This document shows, in pieces, positions 47,936 to 59,909 of a stretch of DNA of 64,000 bases. Numbering within the stretch: the stretch's first letter is position 1; each line of letters starts with the position of its first letter. The DNA is from Nelumbo lutea (taxonomy: Eukaryota; Streptophyta; Magnoliopsida; Proteales; Nelumbonaceae). The stretch lies in contig JAKGHH010000001.1 in assembly GCA_022828595.1 (NCBI GenBank), positions 209,064,348 through 209,128,347 of the forward strand. Reading direction: 5' to 3'. The position numbers were made by a program, and so were the translations under genes. The notes beneath the pieces are model-generated. The model was not told the origin of the DNA. It saw only the letters and a list, made by a program, of their open reading frames with translations, and did not search any database.

Positions 47936-49479
47936 GCTGAATCATTCAATCAAATTGGGAGAGATTTTTTTAGCAACCAAACCGACCCAAACCAACCCTT
48001 CATGTTTAGGTCGGTTTTGCTTAATGGCAGGTCAGTTTCGGTTTGCTCTTTAAGTAACCTAACTAGGTCGGGTCGGTTGAAAAAAAATCTATTAAACCGA
48101 TCCAACCCGACCCATGAACAACCCTTTCATATTTCTCACTCCGAGCTAATATGATCTTCTACAACACTAAGGGAACCCCTTTATGAATTGTTGATAGATT
48201 GACAAAGTCTAGCATTGCCCTAATGGGTGAGTGATGAATGAGAGAAGATGAATAGGGCTTCAAAGGGCCACTCTAAGTGGAAATCCCCATTGCCATTAGC
48301 TCTGCAACCTTCCTAAATAGAGAAAATAACCTCAAAAGACAGAATATTCTTTCCACTTACTTTGATTGGGTTTCAATTCAATAGAATTGAAGACGATAAA
48401 TAAACCCTCATTTCCAATTTTTAGGGCATAAATATGTGGGTAAAGCAAGGAAGCTCGTTGGGATTAAAAATATAGAACTAAAGATGAGAAATGGAGAGAA
48501 AGAAGGTTTTTGAGATGGTGAATGTGTGTGCATGTGTAGTGATTTCAACGTGTCTACTCTAAATTCTTAATAATATTGATTATAACATTCTTTTCACTCA
48601 TTTTTTTCCTATCTTTGTACAGAATCAGGTTTGGTAATTTGTATGATCAAATCAATTGAAGTGGAAGATAACGGATAATGGCGCAAAATCACCACCATAG
48701 TAAATTCATTATTGGGACTTAGGAGCTTGGTTTCACCATTTTAGGAGAAATCTAGACATTTCATCGAACACCGTGTCGACATCATCTACGCCCATCTCTA
48801 TCTCTGTTCCTCTCCCGCAACTCCAACTCCACTTTGAGTCTAAGTAGAAGTAGCAGTAGATTACTCATCTAACCGTGCTCATCCTCTATTTATTTGTTTC
48901 TACATGGCAGCCTTTGCGAATGAATATGAAAATGGGTTCAGTCCTATGGAAAGAGAAAAAGCCACCATTCGCCTTTGTCGGTGGTGGCTACTCGTTCCAA
49001 ACCGTTGTATCCTGTATCAACATCATCACCGTCGTCAATGGTGGCTCCTCGTTCCAAACCATTTGTTAATCCCTGTGTCTATGTGAAAATTGTTCTAATT
49101 TTTCTAGATGAAATCCCTTTGTCCCAAATCCACTGGTTGTAGATGAAATCCCTTTCCCCTAAATCCGAGTTCATCAGATGTTCACCTACAATGAGTGATG
49201 AAGAGGGGAAGGGGGGTGGAGGAAGAAAATCATCGCCATTGCAACATATTGGACCTGGGTGACGAAGACTAGACCAAGGAAGACAAGCTTCTGATTTGAC
49301 TTAAAGGGCAAAATGGACATTTCAGCCCTTCCATCAATATTTTGACACAATGATAATTTTCCGAAATAGTAGGGTTAGCATTAGACAATAGTCAAACAGT
49401 AGGGGTATACTTAGTCAAATAACTAGACAATAAGGGTAGTTTAGGAAATTTACCATATATTTTAAGACTGACTAAAAGA
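47936..49479. other. Repeat-rich intergenic sequence
   Basis: 47985-48125 is part of a fold-back family (CCGACCCAAACC / CGGGTCGGTT, ending CCCATGAACAACCCT). 49380-49457, read in reverse, gives GGTAAATTTCCTAAACTACC, resembling the MULE-like end at 32056. No gene was supported between them. Confidence 0.35.
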
Positions 49480-50596
49480 CAAAACCATTTTTTATCCAAG
49501 TGGTGGTTAAGCAATTCAACCATATGAATCAAATTGAGCAACCTATGAAATCATAGTTAGGTAATAAAATTTTTAAATAGAAATAATAATAGATAATTAC
49601 AAAAAAAACTGTAGAAAAAAATAGACACATTTAAGATATTTTTATTAATCAAATTAAAAAACAAGTATAATAAACAAGAATTGTTTTTATTGATAATGAA
49701 AATAAATTACATAATTTAGAATTAATCAAACATGAAATATAAAAAGGTAATAATAAATAGTTCAACTTTTGGGTTAAATGTGTTAACCTTTAATGTCATA
49801 AATAAATAATAAAAATTAATAAAATATAAAAAACAAAAAAATACATAAATTTTGCAAAAAAAATAAGGAAGAACATTTATAATATCATATAAAAATAAAA
49901 AGTAAGTGTGATATATTAGAATTATTTTTACACAAAAAAATACAAAAAATAAATATAGACAAAATTGAACACATCTATAATTCTACATTTACACTACTAT
50001 TAAAAATATAAACAACATTATGGAAATTTCTTTGAACTAAAATACTCATTTTTGAATTTAGTCTCTTAATTGTAATGTTCAAATTGTAAATTGAACTACT
50101 ACTTTTCACCTCATTCAACTCCCTCTATTTAAATCTTATATTTTTTTTAATAAATGAACAAAGGAAAAAAAGATAAAACACTACAAAAAGAATAGTTTAG
50201 TTAAGCAGGTAGGCCTCTCAATAATACTTAAAACTTCACAACTCAACCCAATTATCACATGTGGATGAGGTGTTTATGCAATCAGTGCAATATGCATCCG
50301 ATTAATAATAATAAAATAAAATTTATAAAAATAAAAAATACATAAAATATATATATAATTGGATATATTATTAGTATCAGTACTCGAGGCCTCAACCCAA
50401 GCCCAATCTAAGTTTAGTTTAGGCCCAAGTTTTTTTGGCTCAACCCCTTCTTAAAGTTAAAAAACTCAAACCCAACCTGTGCAAAAGCTTTTATTGAATT
50501 AGGTTGGGCTTGAATTGGGTACAACCAACTTGCACCCTAGCTTTATTGCTTGAAACTGTTTTAACAAAGCCCATGCATCGCACTTGTCCCTACTAG
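49480..50596 (+). mobile_element. Helitron-like dispersed repeat, copy 2
   Basis: 49490-50330 aligns with 8770-9313 plus 10133-10440. Here the site of MITE copy C is empty (GAACTAAAATACTCAT at about 50035). A GGCTCAACCC / GGGTTGGGCTT fold-back block (about 50385-50540) interrupts the right part. It ends CGCACTTGTCCCTACTAGT with CTAG at 50593-50596. Confidence 0.4.
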
Positions 50597-50734
50597 TATA
50601 AATCTAAATTAAAAAAGAAAAAAAAAACTTGTTCAATGCCACTTACATATATTGTAGTAGTGGTATCGCATAAAGTAGATCTATGGTGTGGTTCTTAATA
50701 AGTACGCTCATTAGTTTCTCATCTTCCTCTACTT

Positions 50735-51050
50735 TAACTTCATCTTTCAATGAACTTAAATTTTATTTGCAAAATAATTTTTTAAGTTTTCTTAGATAAG
50801 GGATTAGAAAACTTTGATATTTTAGCCTAATGGATAGAACCAGAAAATAATTACTGTCTACTTGCCGCAATGAGACGTGCTCTACTAACCTCTTTGGTGT
50901 GTATTGTAGCATTGAAATCTTGTTTTAGTGCTGGAAACAAGGTGCTAGATGAGAGGAGGAATAGGATGACAAATGAAACATTGGAGATGTATATTTGTTA
51001 AAAGTTTGGTTGGATACAGAAAATAGACTACAAGTCTACAAGATAAAGGA
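50735..51050 (+). pseudogene. hAT transposase C-terminal relic
   Basis: One frame reads GLENFDILA, then (stop) W..EPENNYCLLAAM, then SCFSAGNKVLDERRNRM and TNETLEMYIC. This is the hAT dimerisation domain (Dimer_Tnp_hAT), whose core is (S)AFS.GGRVLD.(R)RS.L..ETLEAL(I)C. After a stop, a shifted frame gives LKVWLDTENRLQVYK. One in-frame TAA and one shift make it non-functional. N-terminal zinc finger and catalytic regions are absent. Confidence 0.75.
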
Positions 51051-51469
51051 AGACATGACACAACGTTCAATGTATCACTAGAAGAAGAGGAAAGTGGGAC
51101 TTCAAGTTGAAGACTTGAAGAAGTTTTTTTTTTAGATTATTGTAAATTTTGAATTTTTCAATTTATTTGTACCTTGTAGGTTATTTGTAATTTTTTTCAA
51201 TTTTATTGTATTTTTTTAAAAATTTATTAGTATTTTTTCAATTTCATTTAATCATTTTTTATGTATTGATTATTCATATGGAATAAAATTTTAAGATTTT
51301 TTCTCAAATTGTTCATGCAACCACTCAATTTGTCATTTTTCCTTCAATTTTCATTATTTTTTATAATTTTTTAGTTTTTATTTTTTTTAGTGAAAACAAA
51401 CAAAAAAAAAATAGTATAGGTTAAATCAACCCAGGCTCATGCTAGGCCTCACCCCCAACTTGTACAGGT

Positions 51470-51556
51470 TGTGTCGACATGACTTACTACAATAGTGATG
51501 CCAAGTTGACACAACCTACTACAATAGTTGTGCCAAGTTGACATGACCCACTATAT
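51470..51556. repeat. Short tandem repeat, ~30-33-bp unit, three copies
   Basis: CCAAGTTGACAYRACCYACT followed by ACAATAGT recurs three times with a few changes. Confidence 0.6.
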
Positions 51557-52050
51557 TATGGGAAGAATGAAAATGTGGGTGATGTTGACATTACACCTCT
51601 ATTAGAGCTCCTGCAAGCAAAAACTCTACTTGTATAGCATCCAACAACACATTAGGAATATATCTCATACTTTTTTTATTAAATTTAAAGGGAGATGCTC
51701 CTAGTGTGCAGTGGGATTCCCACACTTTCACATTGTGTGCCGAGTTTTTGTTTGTAGGGAATCCCATCATTTCATTTTTGTAGCTTTTCTTTCAAACCAA
51801 ACACAACCTTAAAATTTACCTTGATTTTTCAAAAACCTATAGAGTCTCGACCCAATTAAAAAAAACATTTGATACCTTTGACTATTATCAGAAACTAGGT
51901 CATACTATTTTTACTGATCAAATTAACCCTAATTATCTATTAAAAATTTGTTTAAAAATCATATAAAAATCAAAAGATATTTCTTCATTTGTTCTCCTCA
52001 AACCCAAGGTGCCATCATCTATCTATTTTCTCAAGAAAGATGAAAAATTT
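51557..52050. other. Intergenic sequence
   Basis: No gene recognised; AT-rich. Confidence 0.35.
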
Positions 52051-52266
52051 TGGAAGCCAAAGATCCTACCTTTCCATTGTTATCTTATGATATATATATA
52101 TATACAAATTCGATGGAGTTCTTGCTCTCCAAAACTTTCTAAAATCCGAAAGACTTCCTAATCCAAAAAGAAAAACAAAGTTTCTAAATCCTAACTGTAT
52201 AGGAAATATACAGAATACAGATCCAGGATCTCCTAGCACTCTCACGAACCTTATCTTCGTCCAATA
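52051..52266 (-). repeat. 3' LTR of the deleted copia
   Basis: Matches 54287-54540 closely, including AAATTCGATGGAGTTCTTGC and GGAAATATACAGAATACAGA. It contains a short (TA)n. Confidence 0.85.
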
Positions 52267-52273
52267 CTCCCCC

Positions 52274-53580
52274 TCAAGGTGGTGCATGAGGATTGTGAAT
52301 GCCCAACTTAGGAAGAAAAAAATCAAACTGTTTTTGTTCGAGAGCCTTTGTGAAAATGTCGGCAATTTGTTCATCGGTACATACATAGGAAGGCACAATG
52401 GTGCCGACTTGGAGCTCATTGCGAATGAAATGACAATCAACTTCAATATGTTTGGTTCGCTCATGGAAAATAGGGTTCGCAGCAATGTGCAGAGCAACTT
52501 GATTGTCAAAAAACAAGCATATAGGTTGAGGATGAAATATACCCAAAGACGACAATAGACCTTTCAGCCACTTCAACTCACAACTGGCAGTAGCCATTGA
52601 CCGGTATTTAGCCTCGGCAGAGGACTGAGAGACAGTATGTTGTTTTTTAGTCTTCCTGGAGATGGGGGAATGTCCTAACATGACAAAGTACCTAGTAAGA
52701 GAGCAACGGGTTAGAGGACTACTCGCCCAGTCGGAATCACAATAGGCATACAATTGCAAATCACTATCAGAGTGCAAAAATATTCCTTGACCAAGATGTC
52801 CTTTCAGATAACGAACCACACGTAATGCTGCATCCCAATGATCAACACGAGGACACTGCATAAATTGAGCTAGGACATGGATGCAATAACTGAGCTTCGG
52901 CTGTGTAGTGGTTAAATAAATCAAATGGCCCACAAGACATTGGTATCGTTCAGGGTCATCCAAAAGTGCTATGTTAGCAAGGGCAAGTTTATGATTCTGA
53001 GTAATAGGAAAGTGAGTAGGTTTGGACCCCAATAAGCTAGTTTCTGTAATAATATCAAGTGCATATTTTCTTTGGCAAAGAAATATCCCCGATGATCCGC
53101 GAGTCACTTTGAAATTTGTGTGAAAACACCGATTCATATACTGTTTAAATTTGTGTATGAACTCTGGGTTATTCCCACCAACGAATAAGTCATCAACATA
53201 AACCAGGACGTGCAAGACAAGCCCATTCTTACGATATGTAAATAAGGAATAATCAAAATAGGACTATTCAAACCCAAAAGTTTTCAAGGCAGCACCTAAC
53301 TTAGTGAACCAGTTCCGGGGGGCTTGCCGCAAACCATACAAAAATTTTCGGAGTTTGCATACCTTTCTAGTCCCGGGGGGCTCCTCCTCATGGAGATCAC
53401 TGTGCAGAAAAGCATTGTGGACATCCATCTGATGCAATTCTCAATGTTGGGTCACAACAACTGGTAAGAAGGTTCGAACTGTGACCTTTTTAGCCACAGG
53501 GGCGAAGGTCTCGTTGTAATCAAAACCTTCAACTTGAGTGTTGCCTAGGACTCACCGTTCCTGTCGTTGTTGGCAGCCAT
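52274..53580 (-). pseudogene. Copia gag start fused to RT-RNase H, decayed
   Basis: Translation starts at 53580 with MAANNDRNG, the usual short gag start. Near 53550 it jumps to VEGFDYNETFAPVAKK, the middle of the RT region, a deletion of several kilobases. The RT continues through [34 protein letters not shown] and HVLVYVDDLFVGGNN (active-site YVDD). RNase H motifs follow: YAYCDSDWASSPLTR, SQSSAEAKYRSMA and EQIADIFTKAL. The last 313 codons (52274-53215) remain open, but stops occur upstream. Absence of integrase and protease makes it non-autonomous. Confidence 0.9.
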
Positions 53581-54286
53581 GGTGACCGATCAACAATGCC
53601 CGTTGTGACTCAAGAGATTGTGATAAGGTGTTGGTGTTGTTGCTATCTCTGCGCATCAAATCTGTTAGAGTGGGAGGTGCTACAGAGATTCCTCGGCTGA
53701 GCAAGACTTCTAATGAACGTTTTCTATGGTTGTATTTGTTCGTCCAACGAACGCAATAAAGAGATAGTAGATAGGAGGCAATCACCGCCCTTGTTCAGTT
53801 CGCAGGAAAGAGATGATGAACAGTGGATTTCGAAGGAATCATGTTTTTCCCACTGAGAAGGAAATGTGGGTGACGGGGAATAAGCACTGGTCCACAGAAG
53901 ACGGTGATGATTCGCTGAAGATCTAATGACAAATGAGCCGGATTTCTCCACTGTTCTGATGTCGCGAGGTCAGAGAAGATGAATAGTACCGCCGCTTGTT
54001 CCGTTCGAACAAGAAGAGGAACAATGCTCGCCGCCAATCTTCTGGGTTGGGTTCGAAGGACGGGGATGAGCTACAGCCCTTGAAGACTTCTCCCTCGTGG
54101 GATTACGAGAAGAAGAGTGGGGTGTGAAGTAACTGCCGCCCCGCCGATCGGCCGCTACTCTGTTTCGGTCCAGAGGAGGAAGAAGAGTCCAGACTTGCCA
54201 CTGCTACAACGAAGAAATCAGAGACTGGGACTCAGAGTACATCAACGTCGGTGTCAATAAGCTTTACCACCTTATAATGGTTGCCA

Positions 54287-54324
54287 GGAAGCCAAAGGTC
54301 CTACCTTTCCATTGTTATCTTATG

Positions 54325-54380
<56 letters not shown>

Positions 54381-54540
54381 AAATTCGATGGAGTTCTTGC
54401 TCCCCAAAACTTTCTAAAATCCAAAAGACTTCCTAATCCAAAAAGAAAAACAAAGCTTCTAAATCCTAACTGTACAGGAAATATACAGAATACAGATCCG
54501 GGATCTCCTAGGACTCTCGCGAACCTTATCTTCGTCCAAT
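54287..54540 (-). repeat. 5' LTR of the deleted copia, with (TA)n(GT)n expansion
   Basis: The counterpart of 52051-52266. It is longer by about 38 bp because of a (TA)n(GT)n tract at about 54327-54379. Confidence 0.85.
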
Positions 54541-54951
54541 AAAAGAATATCTCAAAAATGGTTATTCTCATTCTTAAACAAAAGCTTTCTTTCTCACAAG
54601 TCATAAGTGTTTACCCACTCAAATGCAAGTTGCATCCACTCTAAAAAACAAAGAAAAATAAAAACTCATTTCAAATGATGTAGGATCTATAAAGTGGGTT
54701 AGAAATAGACCTTAATTTAATCTCTTAAATTAAATAAATAAAATAATAACCTAAATATATAACATAAAAAATGGGTGTCAAAATATATTTATTAAAATAC
54801 ATAAATAAAAATAAGAATACTAGCCTCCTCCCCCCTCCCCCCCCAAAAAAAAAACAACGACGGTGTAATAAATTTCATTGTCACAGTTTTCCTTCATGGC
54901 AAACTTAATGGGAAAGGTATTACATAAAACGTTAATATCCTAATTCCTAAC

Positions 54952-55270
54952 CATGGTTTTTCAATCCGTCGGTGACCTGGATGGTTGAACTGTTTGGCCC
55001 GGAAACCACCAGGAGACCAGTTCTATTTTTACCCTAAACCGCTTTTTGCCTAAAAATTGTTAACTTGGCCTATGACCTGCTGACCTAGGCAGCTGAATGG
55101 TCGATTCATTTGATTCGGATAACAGTTTTAGGTGATTTTTATTTTAATTATTTTGTCATTTTTTAATTTTTTATAGACAATTACAGGCCAATTGGTTTAG
55201 ACATGCAATTAAACCTTTGATCCAGAAATCGGTGGCCAAAGCGGTTTTCTGAGTCGATTTTTAAAACATT
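54952..55270. mobile_element. MULE-type MITE, short form (copy S3)
   Basis: The ends ATGGTTTTTCAATCCGTCGG and GAGTCGATTTTTAAAACATT belong to the family of 21598-21853. No clean target duplication remains, so the borders are approximate. Confidence 0.55.
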
Positions 55271-55295
55271 AATATTACCGATAAATTTTTACAGA

Positions 55296-55520
55296 TAAAA
55301 TGGCCATAAAAACTCATTATAATATAACTTTTAGTAATAAAAAAGAAATACTAATCTTATACGCCCATGGTGTTTTGCTTCAACCCCTTTCATGGCTGAA
55401 GTCTTTGGCTCTTTTTGAAGTAGTGAAGGAAGCGTTTGGTCTGAGGTGCTCAAACTTCATTATTGAGATAGACAATCTCCTGCTTTTCAATCACTTGCAG
55501 CGCTACAGTGACTGACACAG
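55296..55520 (+). pseudogene. LINE RNase H-like (RVT_3) fragment
   Basis: SLALFEVVKEAFGLRCSNFI followed by IEIDNLLLFNHLQ matches the RVT_3 pattern (A..EA...A...G...(I)..E.DS..(L)...L) found at the C terminus of plant L1-type LINE ORF2. The catalytic DNA-binding Asp is preserved as EID. A stop follows, and no other LINE domains lie next to it. Confidence 0.6.
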
Positions 55521-55884
55521 TGAACATGCTGATTTAGAGAGGGATGGATATCAGTTTCAGGTGGGTCCCCTGTGCAGCTAGCTAATTATGCAGCTCATAA
55601 TTTGACAAGGATAGGTTTCTTTAATGGTTTGTTGTTTGAAGACAGGGTTTTCTGCTTTGGTTTCAGTCGGTTGTTTTTGATTCTTGTTAGCTGTTTTTTG
55701 TGTTTGTGCTTTTCTCTGGTTTTTTAATCTGTAGGGTGGTGGTGTTGTGGTTTGGTTTCTGTTGTCTGTCCTACTCATGTTTGTTTCAGGGTTCAATGAA
55801 TTGACATTTTACAAAAAGTATACGCTTGTCATAAGGCTGAGGAAAACAGAGGGCGTGATAGATTCCTATTCCTCTAAAGTTTGG

Positions 55885-56305
55885 TATTTTGGGCAATCAC
55901 ATTTCTTGATTTTTTGACATAGTTGCAATTAAACACATTTTCTTAGAATCCTCTAAAATGAGGTATGAAAATGTCCAAAATACCTATACAGTGTTTTTTT
56001 ATCAAAATGTTTATTTTTAAAATTTTATTTTTACATGAATTGGGCTTAGTTCAAATCCTTTTAATATCTTTTTCTGAATTTGATTTATTTTTTAAATTTT
56101 CCCTTGATATCAATTTCTCAATAGAAAATCTATAGCTTTAAATTCTTCATTCTTTTTGTTATTTATAAAGTTTGCATATAGGTATTTTAGACATTTTTAT
56201 GCCTCTTGTTAGAGGATTCTAACAAAGGGGGACTACTTGCAACTACCAGAAAGTTCATAGAAGGAAATTGCAATTATCAAACTATAGGTGTTTCAGCAAT
56301 TTAAT
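55885..56305. mobile_element. MULE-like MITE, older copy
   Basis: Shares internal blocks with 56326-56827: GAATCCTCTAAAATGAGG then TATGAAAATGTCCAAAATACC, and AGGTATTTTAGACATTTT. The borders are approximate. Confidence 0.6.
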
Positions 56306-56325
56306 ATATTTGGTTTTTATTTTTA

Positions 56326-56827
56326 GGGTAAATTATTTATTGCAATCACCTCCCCTAAACCTTTTAACATAGTTGTAAGTAGACTCTCTTTGTTTGAATC
56401 CTCTAAAATGAGGCATGAAAATGTCCAAAATACCCATCTAATTGCTTTTGACCAAAATGTTTATTTTTCAAATTTTTTCCTCATATGAATGGCTAGCCCA
56501 AACCCTTCCATCTATTTTCTGAAATTGATTTGTTTTGCAAATTTGCATTTCATATCAATAACTCAAAGGTAAAGCTACAACTTTAAATTCTTATTTTTTT
56601 TATTTTATTGTTTATACAGTTTGTGTTATTTTTTCCTATAAAAACCAACCACAATAGTAATTACATAGGTATTTTAGACATTTTCAAGCCTTTTGATAGA
56701 AGATTATAACAAGGATCTACTTGCAACTGTGTCATAAAATTCGGGGGAAATAATTACAATTACTAAACTTCCCCAAAGATTTGAACAACGGTCAGAAACA
56801 TCAAAGGGAGGTTTCATCAATTTACCC
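56326..56827. mobile_element. MULE-like MITE (502 bp) with 9-bp target duplication
   Basis: Starts GGGTAAATTATTTATTGCAA and ends CATCAATTTACCC, with TTATTTTTA directly repeated on both sides (56317-56325 and 56828-56836). The terminal sequence continues into longer imperfect inverted repeats. Confidence 0.85.
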
Positions 56828-57189
56828 TTATTTTTATATGATAAATTTCAAAATTGGCAAATGGATTACAGTTACATAGTTGGGCTAAACTCTTTCATAC
56901 CCCAATAAAAGCAGTAGCCGCATGACTCCCATCCCAAGTTTGCACTACAACTAGCCTAGTCAAACTCAAATCCTCATCAACGGGCGAGCTAGCATATTGT
57001 GCTTTGAGTTTAGGGTATTACATACTCTAAACTAGTCAAGTATTGTGTATTCCACAACTCTCAATGACCATGTGTCCATGCAATCTAGTTGTTCTCCAAT
57101 GTAAAGCGGATTATCTTATTTGAGTTTAGGGTATTCCATACTATACAATATTGGGGGCTGGCAATGGGTAGAGGGGGGCATCTAAAACC

Positions 57190-57365
57190 TGAGACGACAT
57201 CTCCGCCCCACAACGCCCCACAATACATCCCTATCGTGTATTGGGAATATCTCTCAATGATATACCAGAATCGATGATGTCATCAATGGGAGATGCTCTT
57301 AATACACGGCAGGAATGTGCTGTGGAGCGTCCTGGGAGGAACGTTATGGGGCGGAGATGTGAACC
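57190..57365. repeat. GC-richer fold-back repeat
   Basis: GACATCTCCGCCCCACAACG and CGTTATGGGGCGGAGATGTG are inverted over about 25 bp, with related words between. No target duplication was identified. Confidence 0.5.
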
Positions 57366-57656
57366 ATGAAAAGTCCATAGTCTCATTGGGGATGGGTAGA
57401 GCAGACCCAACAGGGCACGTGAGACCCACTGATCATACCATGAAAAGCCTATAGTCCCACGGTTTTGATTTGTAGCCTGGTTACTATCTGGAGGGGTGAC
57501 AAATGACCATCACGACTATTGGATCATTGGTTACTATCTATAGTGGAGACTTTGCCATCTGATCTTGCCTTCACCAAGATGGGCCTGCTGGGTTCCATCC
57601 CAAATGTGCATTCAATCGCCGAGGACAAGGATAGGGATGGAAGTGAAATCTCCACC

Positions 57657-57657
57657 C

Positions 57658-57692
<35 letters not shown>

Positions 57693-57716
57693 CATACATA
57701 CGTACATACACTTGAA
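57657..57716. repeat. (TACA)n microsatellite
   Basis: About 14 near-perfect ACAT/TACA tetranucleotide units. The open frames on both strands here are created by the repeat. Confidence 0.9.
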
Positions 57717-57773
57717 TCTTCCATAATGGTTGTTTTGAGTAGCACAACGTTACACTTGTAATCCTCATTAGGG

Positions 57774-57997
57774 GTGAGCATTATTTGGTTCAAATCGAAT
57801 TATCAAATTGAAAATTTCAGTTTTGGTTTTTTGGTTTTTAGGTAATTCAGTTTTTAACAATTTCGGTTTTCGATTCCGGTTTTCAGATTTAGAAATTCGG
57901 TTAACTGAAAAAACCAAATTAGTTAAAATTCATTATATAATATATAATATGCTATATATTTATATATTACATATAAAGTATTATGATGAAATTAAAT

Positions 57998-58046
<49 letters not shown>

Positions 58047-58212
58047 ACTAAATCTGGTTTTTAACCAAAATAACCAAAAACCGAATCGAAAATTTCGGTT
58101 CGATTATTTCAGTTTTAGTGTAAATCAGTTTCGATTTTGATTTTGATTTTATTATTTTGGTTTTAAAAATTTTGGTTTATTTAATTCAATTTTTAACTCA
58201 ATAAACCAAATG
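57774..58212. repeat. AT-rich fold-back element with TAGGGGTGAGCA end
   Basis: Left end TTAGGGGTGAGCATTATTTGG, right end CCAAATGCTCATCCTCCCTAA; internally CGGTTTTCGATTCCGG-type words face AACCGAATCGAAAATTTCGG. A (TA)n tract is at 57998-58042. Same general type as 5452-7518; target duplications are not clear. Confidence 0.55.
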
Positions 58213-58633
58213 CTCATCCTCCCTAAGTTTGATGGTAGAAGGATTCGAATCCACGTCTCTACTGAAATGAACAAAATAATTTGAATGCCAGTATTTACAA
58301 AATAATTCATTTTTCTGCAGCCAAATACAACCTAGATGAATAATGCGTTGCTGCTTCAGTACATCGATAAGAAGAAAGAGAGTATGCACAGTTCACTTTG
58401 AAAAACAAAAAAAAAAAAAAATGAAAAACGATGCATAGTAATCATCTTTCGTGTTGGATGGGGCCCACCTAACAGTGGGCATTGATTGTCTCTTAAGAAG
58501 GTGGAAATTAATCGTTTTGACTTATACCAAACATAAAATGGACCGGATCAGGATGTGAATTGATCTAAATCAATCGTTATGTTCTTTCCTTTTAACAAAT
58601 TGTTAAGTTTTACATAAATTAAACTGAATCAAA
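58213..58633. other. Intergenic sequence
   Basis: No gene recognised. Confidence 0.35.
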
Positions 58634-58975
58634 TCATATTTGAATATCGACAATGATTTTTTTTTTCATAGATTGGAAGGGACTACACAAGACCCGGGGT
58701 ACCGTGTCCCTTGACATCAAAGAACCAAATAAAATTAAGAGACCATGGCAAAAAATCCAACTTACATGACCTCCAACAAGGGCATTACGAGCTAACCAAT
58801 CAATTGCTTGATTTGCTTCCCGAAATACATGATAAAATGTGATACCTGAACTCAAACAAGAGAAAAACATAATGGCACTCCTCAATCATTTTCTCAAGTT
58901 TCCACAATGGGTCCACAGTCTTGTTTAAGCTATCGATGACGAGCTCTGAGTCTCCTTTGAGGATGACATGGTATT
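58634..58975 (-). pseudogene. LINE RNase H domain, C-terminal half (inverted piece)
   Basis: From 58980 leftward: IKYHVILKGDSELVIDSL, a stretch to about 58860, then after a frame change FYHVFREANQAIDWLARNAL. GDS.LVI and H..REAN..ADWLA are the central and closing motifs of the plant LINE RVT_3 domain. The N-terminal half of the same domain lies at 59910-60381 on the opposite strand. Confidence 0.8.
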
Positions 58976-59909
58976 TGATGAGGGCAGGTTTGGCCCTCCA
59001 ATGACATTATGACATATGACACCTCGTGACAATTAGGTGTAGCCCGGCACTTCACAGGCAACTCGTCACTAGGTAGCTCGCCACCAAGCAGCCTAACAGC
59101 TCAGCATAGGCGAACCAGTACGTGGACATGACTCGACACAGGTGACAACTCAGCAAGTATCAACTCGCCACAGAGCAAGCTCAAGCACGCCGATGTCCCA
59201 AGCTGCACTCCGAGTTAAGTTCATCCTAGTTCGCGAACTAGAACAACAAGTTCGCTCCAGGCCCAAGCAAGTGGGCCACCTCGAAGGCAACTCACCTCAG
59301 GCAAAATCACCTTGGCACGCCACCAGTAGCTCGTCATAGGGTAGCTCACTACAAAGTAGCTCGCTACGGGACGACTCGACGTTCTATGGGAAGTTTCTCA
59401 TATGACAAAGTCGTACTTGCCAAACTGCTCTTGCATCCCTCGTCTAACGGCGCAGTGCTTGCCAATTCAGAAGGTTGTGTCCCTGTCTCCCACCTGGCGG
59501 CGTCGTGCCTACAGGTTGTCTCCCAACTGGCGGGACCATACCATGCAACGGTCACTGTAGCCCGCCTGCTCTCGGCCTTGACAGTGATGGCCAGCCGCTC
59601 CAAGGTACGACCTCATAGCGGATCGCCACAGTAGGGATTTGGGATCAACCCCACCGAACCTGTCAGACGCCAGTATATAAGCACTCTGACTCCTCAGAGG
59701 CAAAGGTATCGCATATGCACCACTCTCTAGTTCTCATCTTCTTGCGTATTCATTCTCTTTCTCAGCTCGCTACCGAGTTCTGACTTAAGCATCGAAGAAT
59801 CCCCGCCGAGTGTTCAACCCCAGGTCCCTTCGTCCTTCTTGCAGGTACCTCTTGCCCGTCGCTAGCTAAAAGCCTCGTCGCTTCCAGCTAGGAGTAGCCG
59901 GATTACGCA
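58976..59909 (+). repeat. Solo LTR of a Ty3-gypsy element, plus orientation (LTR-A)
   Basis: Starts TGATGAGGGCAGG and ends TTACGCA. A TATA-like CAGTATATAAGC lies at about 59672. It matches 60382-61270 in inverted orientation almost end to end. No primer site or internal region follows it. Confidence 0.85.

Larger units (their letters stand above)
52051..54540 (-). mobile_element. Internally deleted Ty1-copia element with both LTRs
   Basis: Two LTRs in direct orientation (52051-52266 and 54287-54540) bound an internal region with a leader and gag start on the right and RT-RNase H on the left, so the element reads leftward. The polypurine tract TTGAGGGGGAG lies at 52267-52277. The primer-site region beside the right LTR is degenerate (GGTGGTAAAGC). 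Most of gag, protease and integrase is deleted. Confidence 0.85.

Noticed and set aside
52066..52509. 147-codon minus-strand open frame
   Set aside because: Mostly the LTR of the deleted copia read through; the same translation appears in the other LTR at 54320-54604.
57519..57793. Open frames on both strands near 57.6 kb
   Set aside because: Generated by the (TACA)n microsatellite.
59142..59703. Open frames on both strands inside LTR-A
   Set aside because: The same frames occur inverted in LTR-B; LTR sequence is GC-richer and non-coding.
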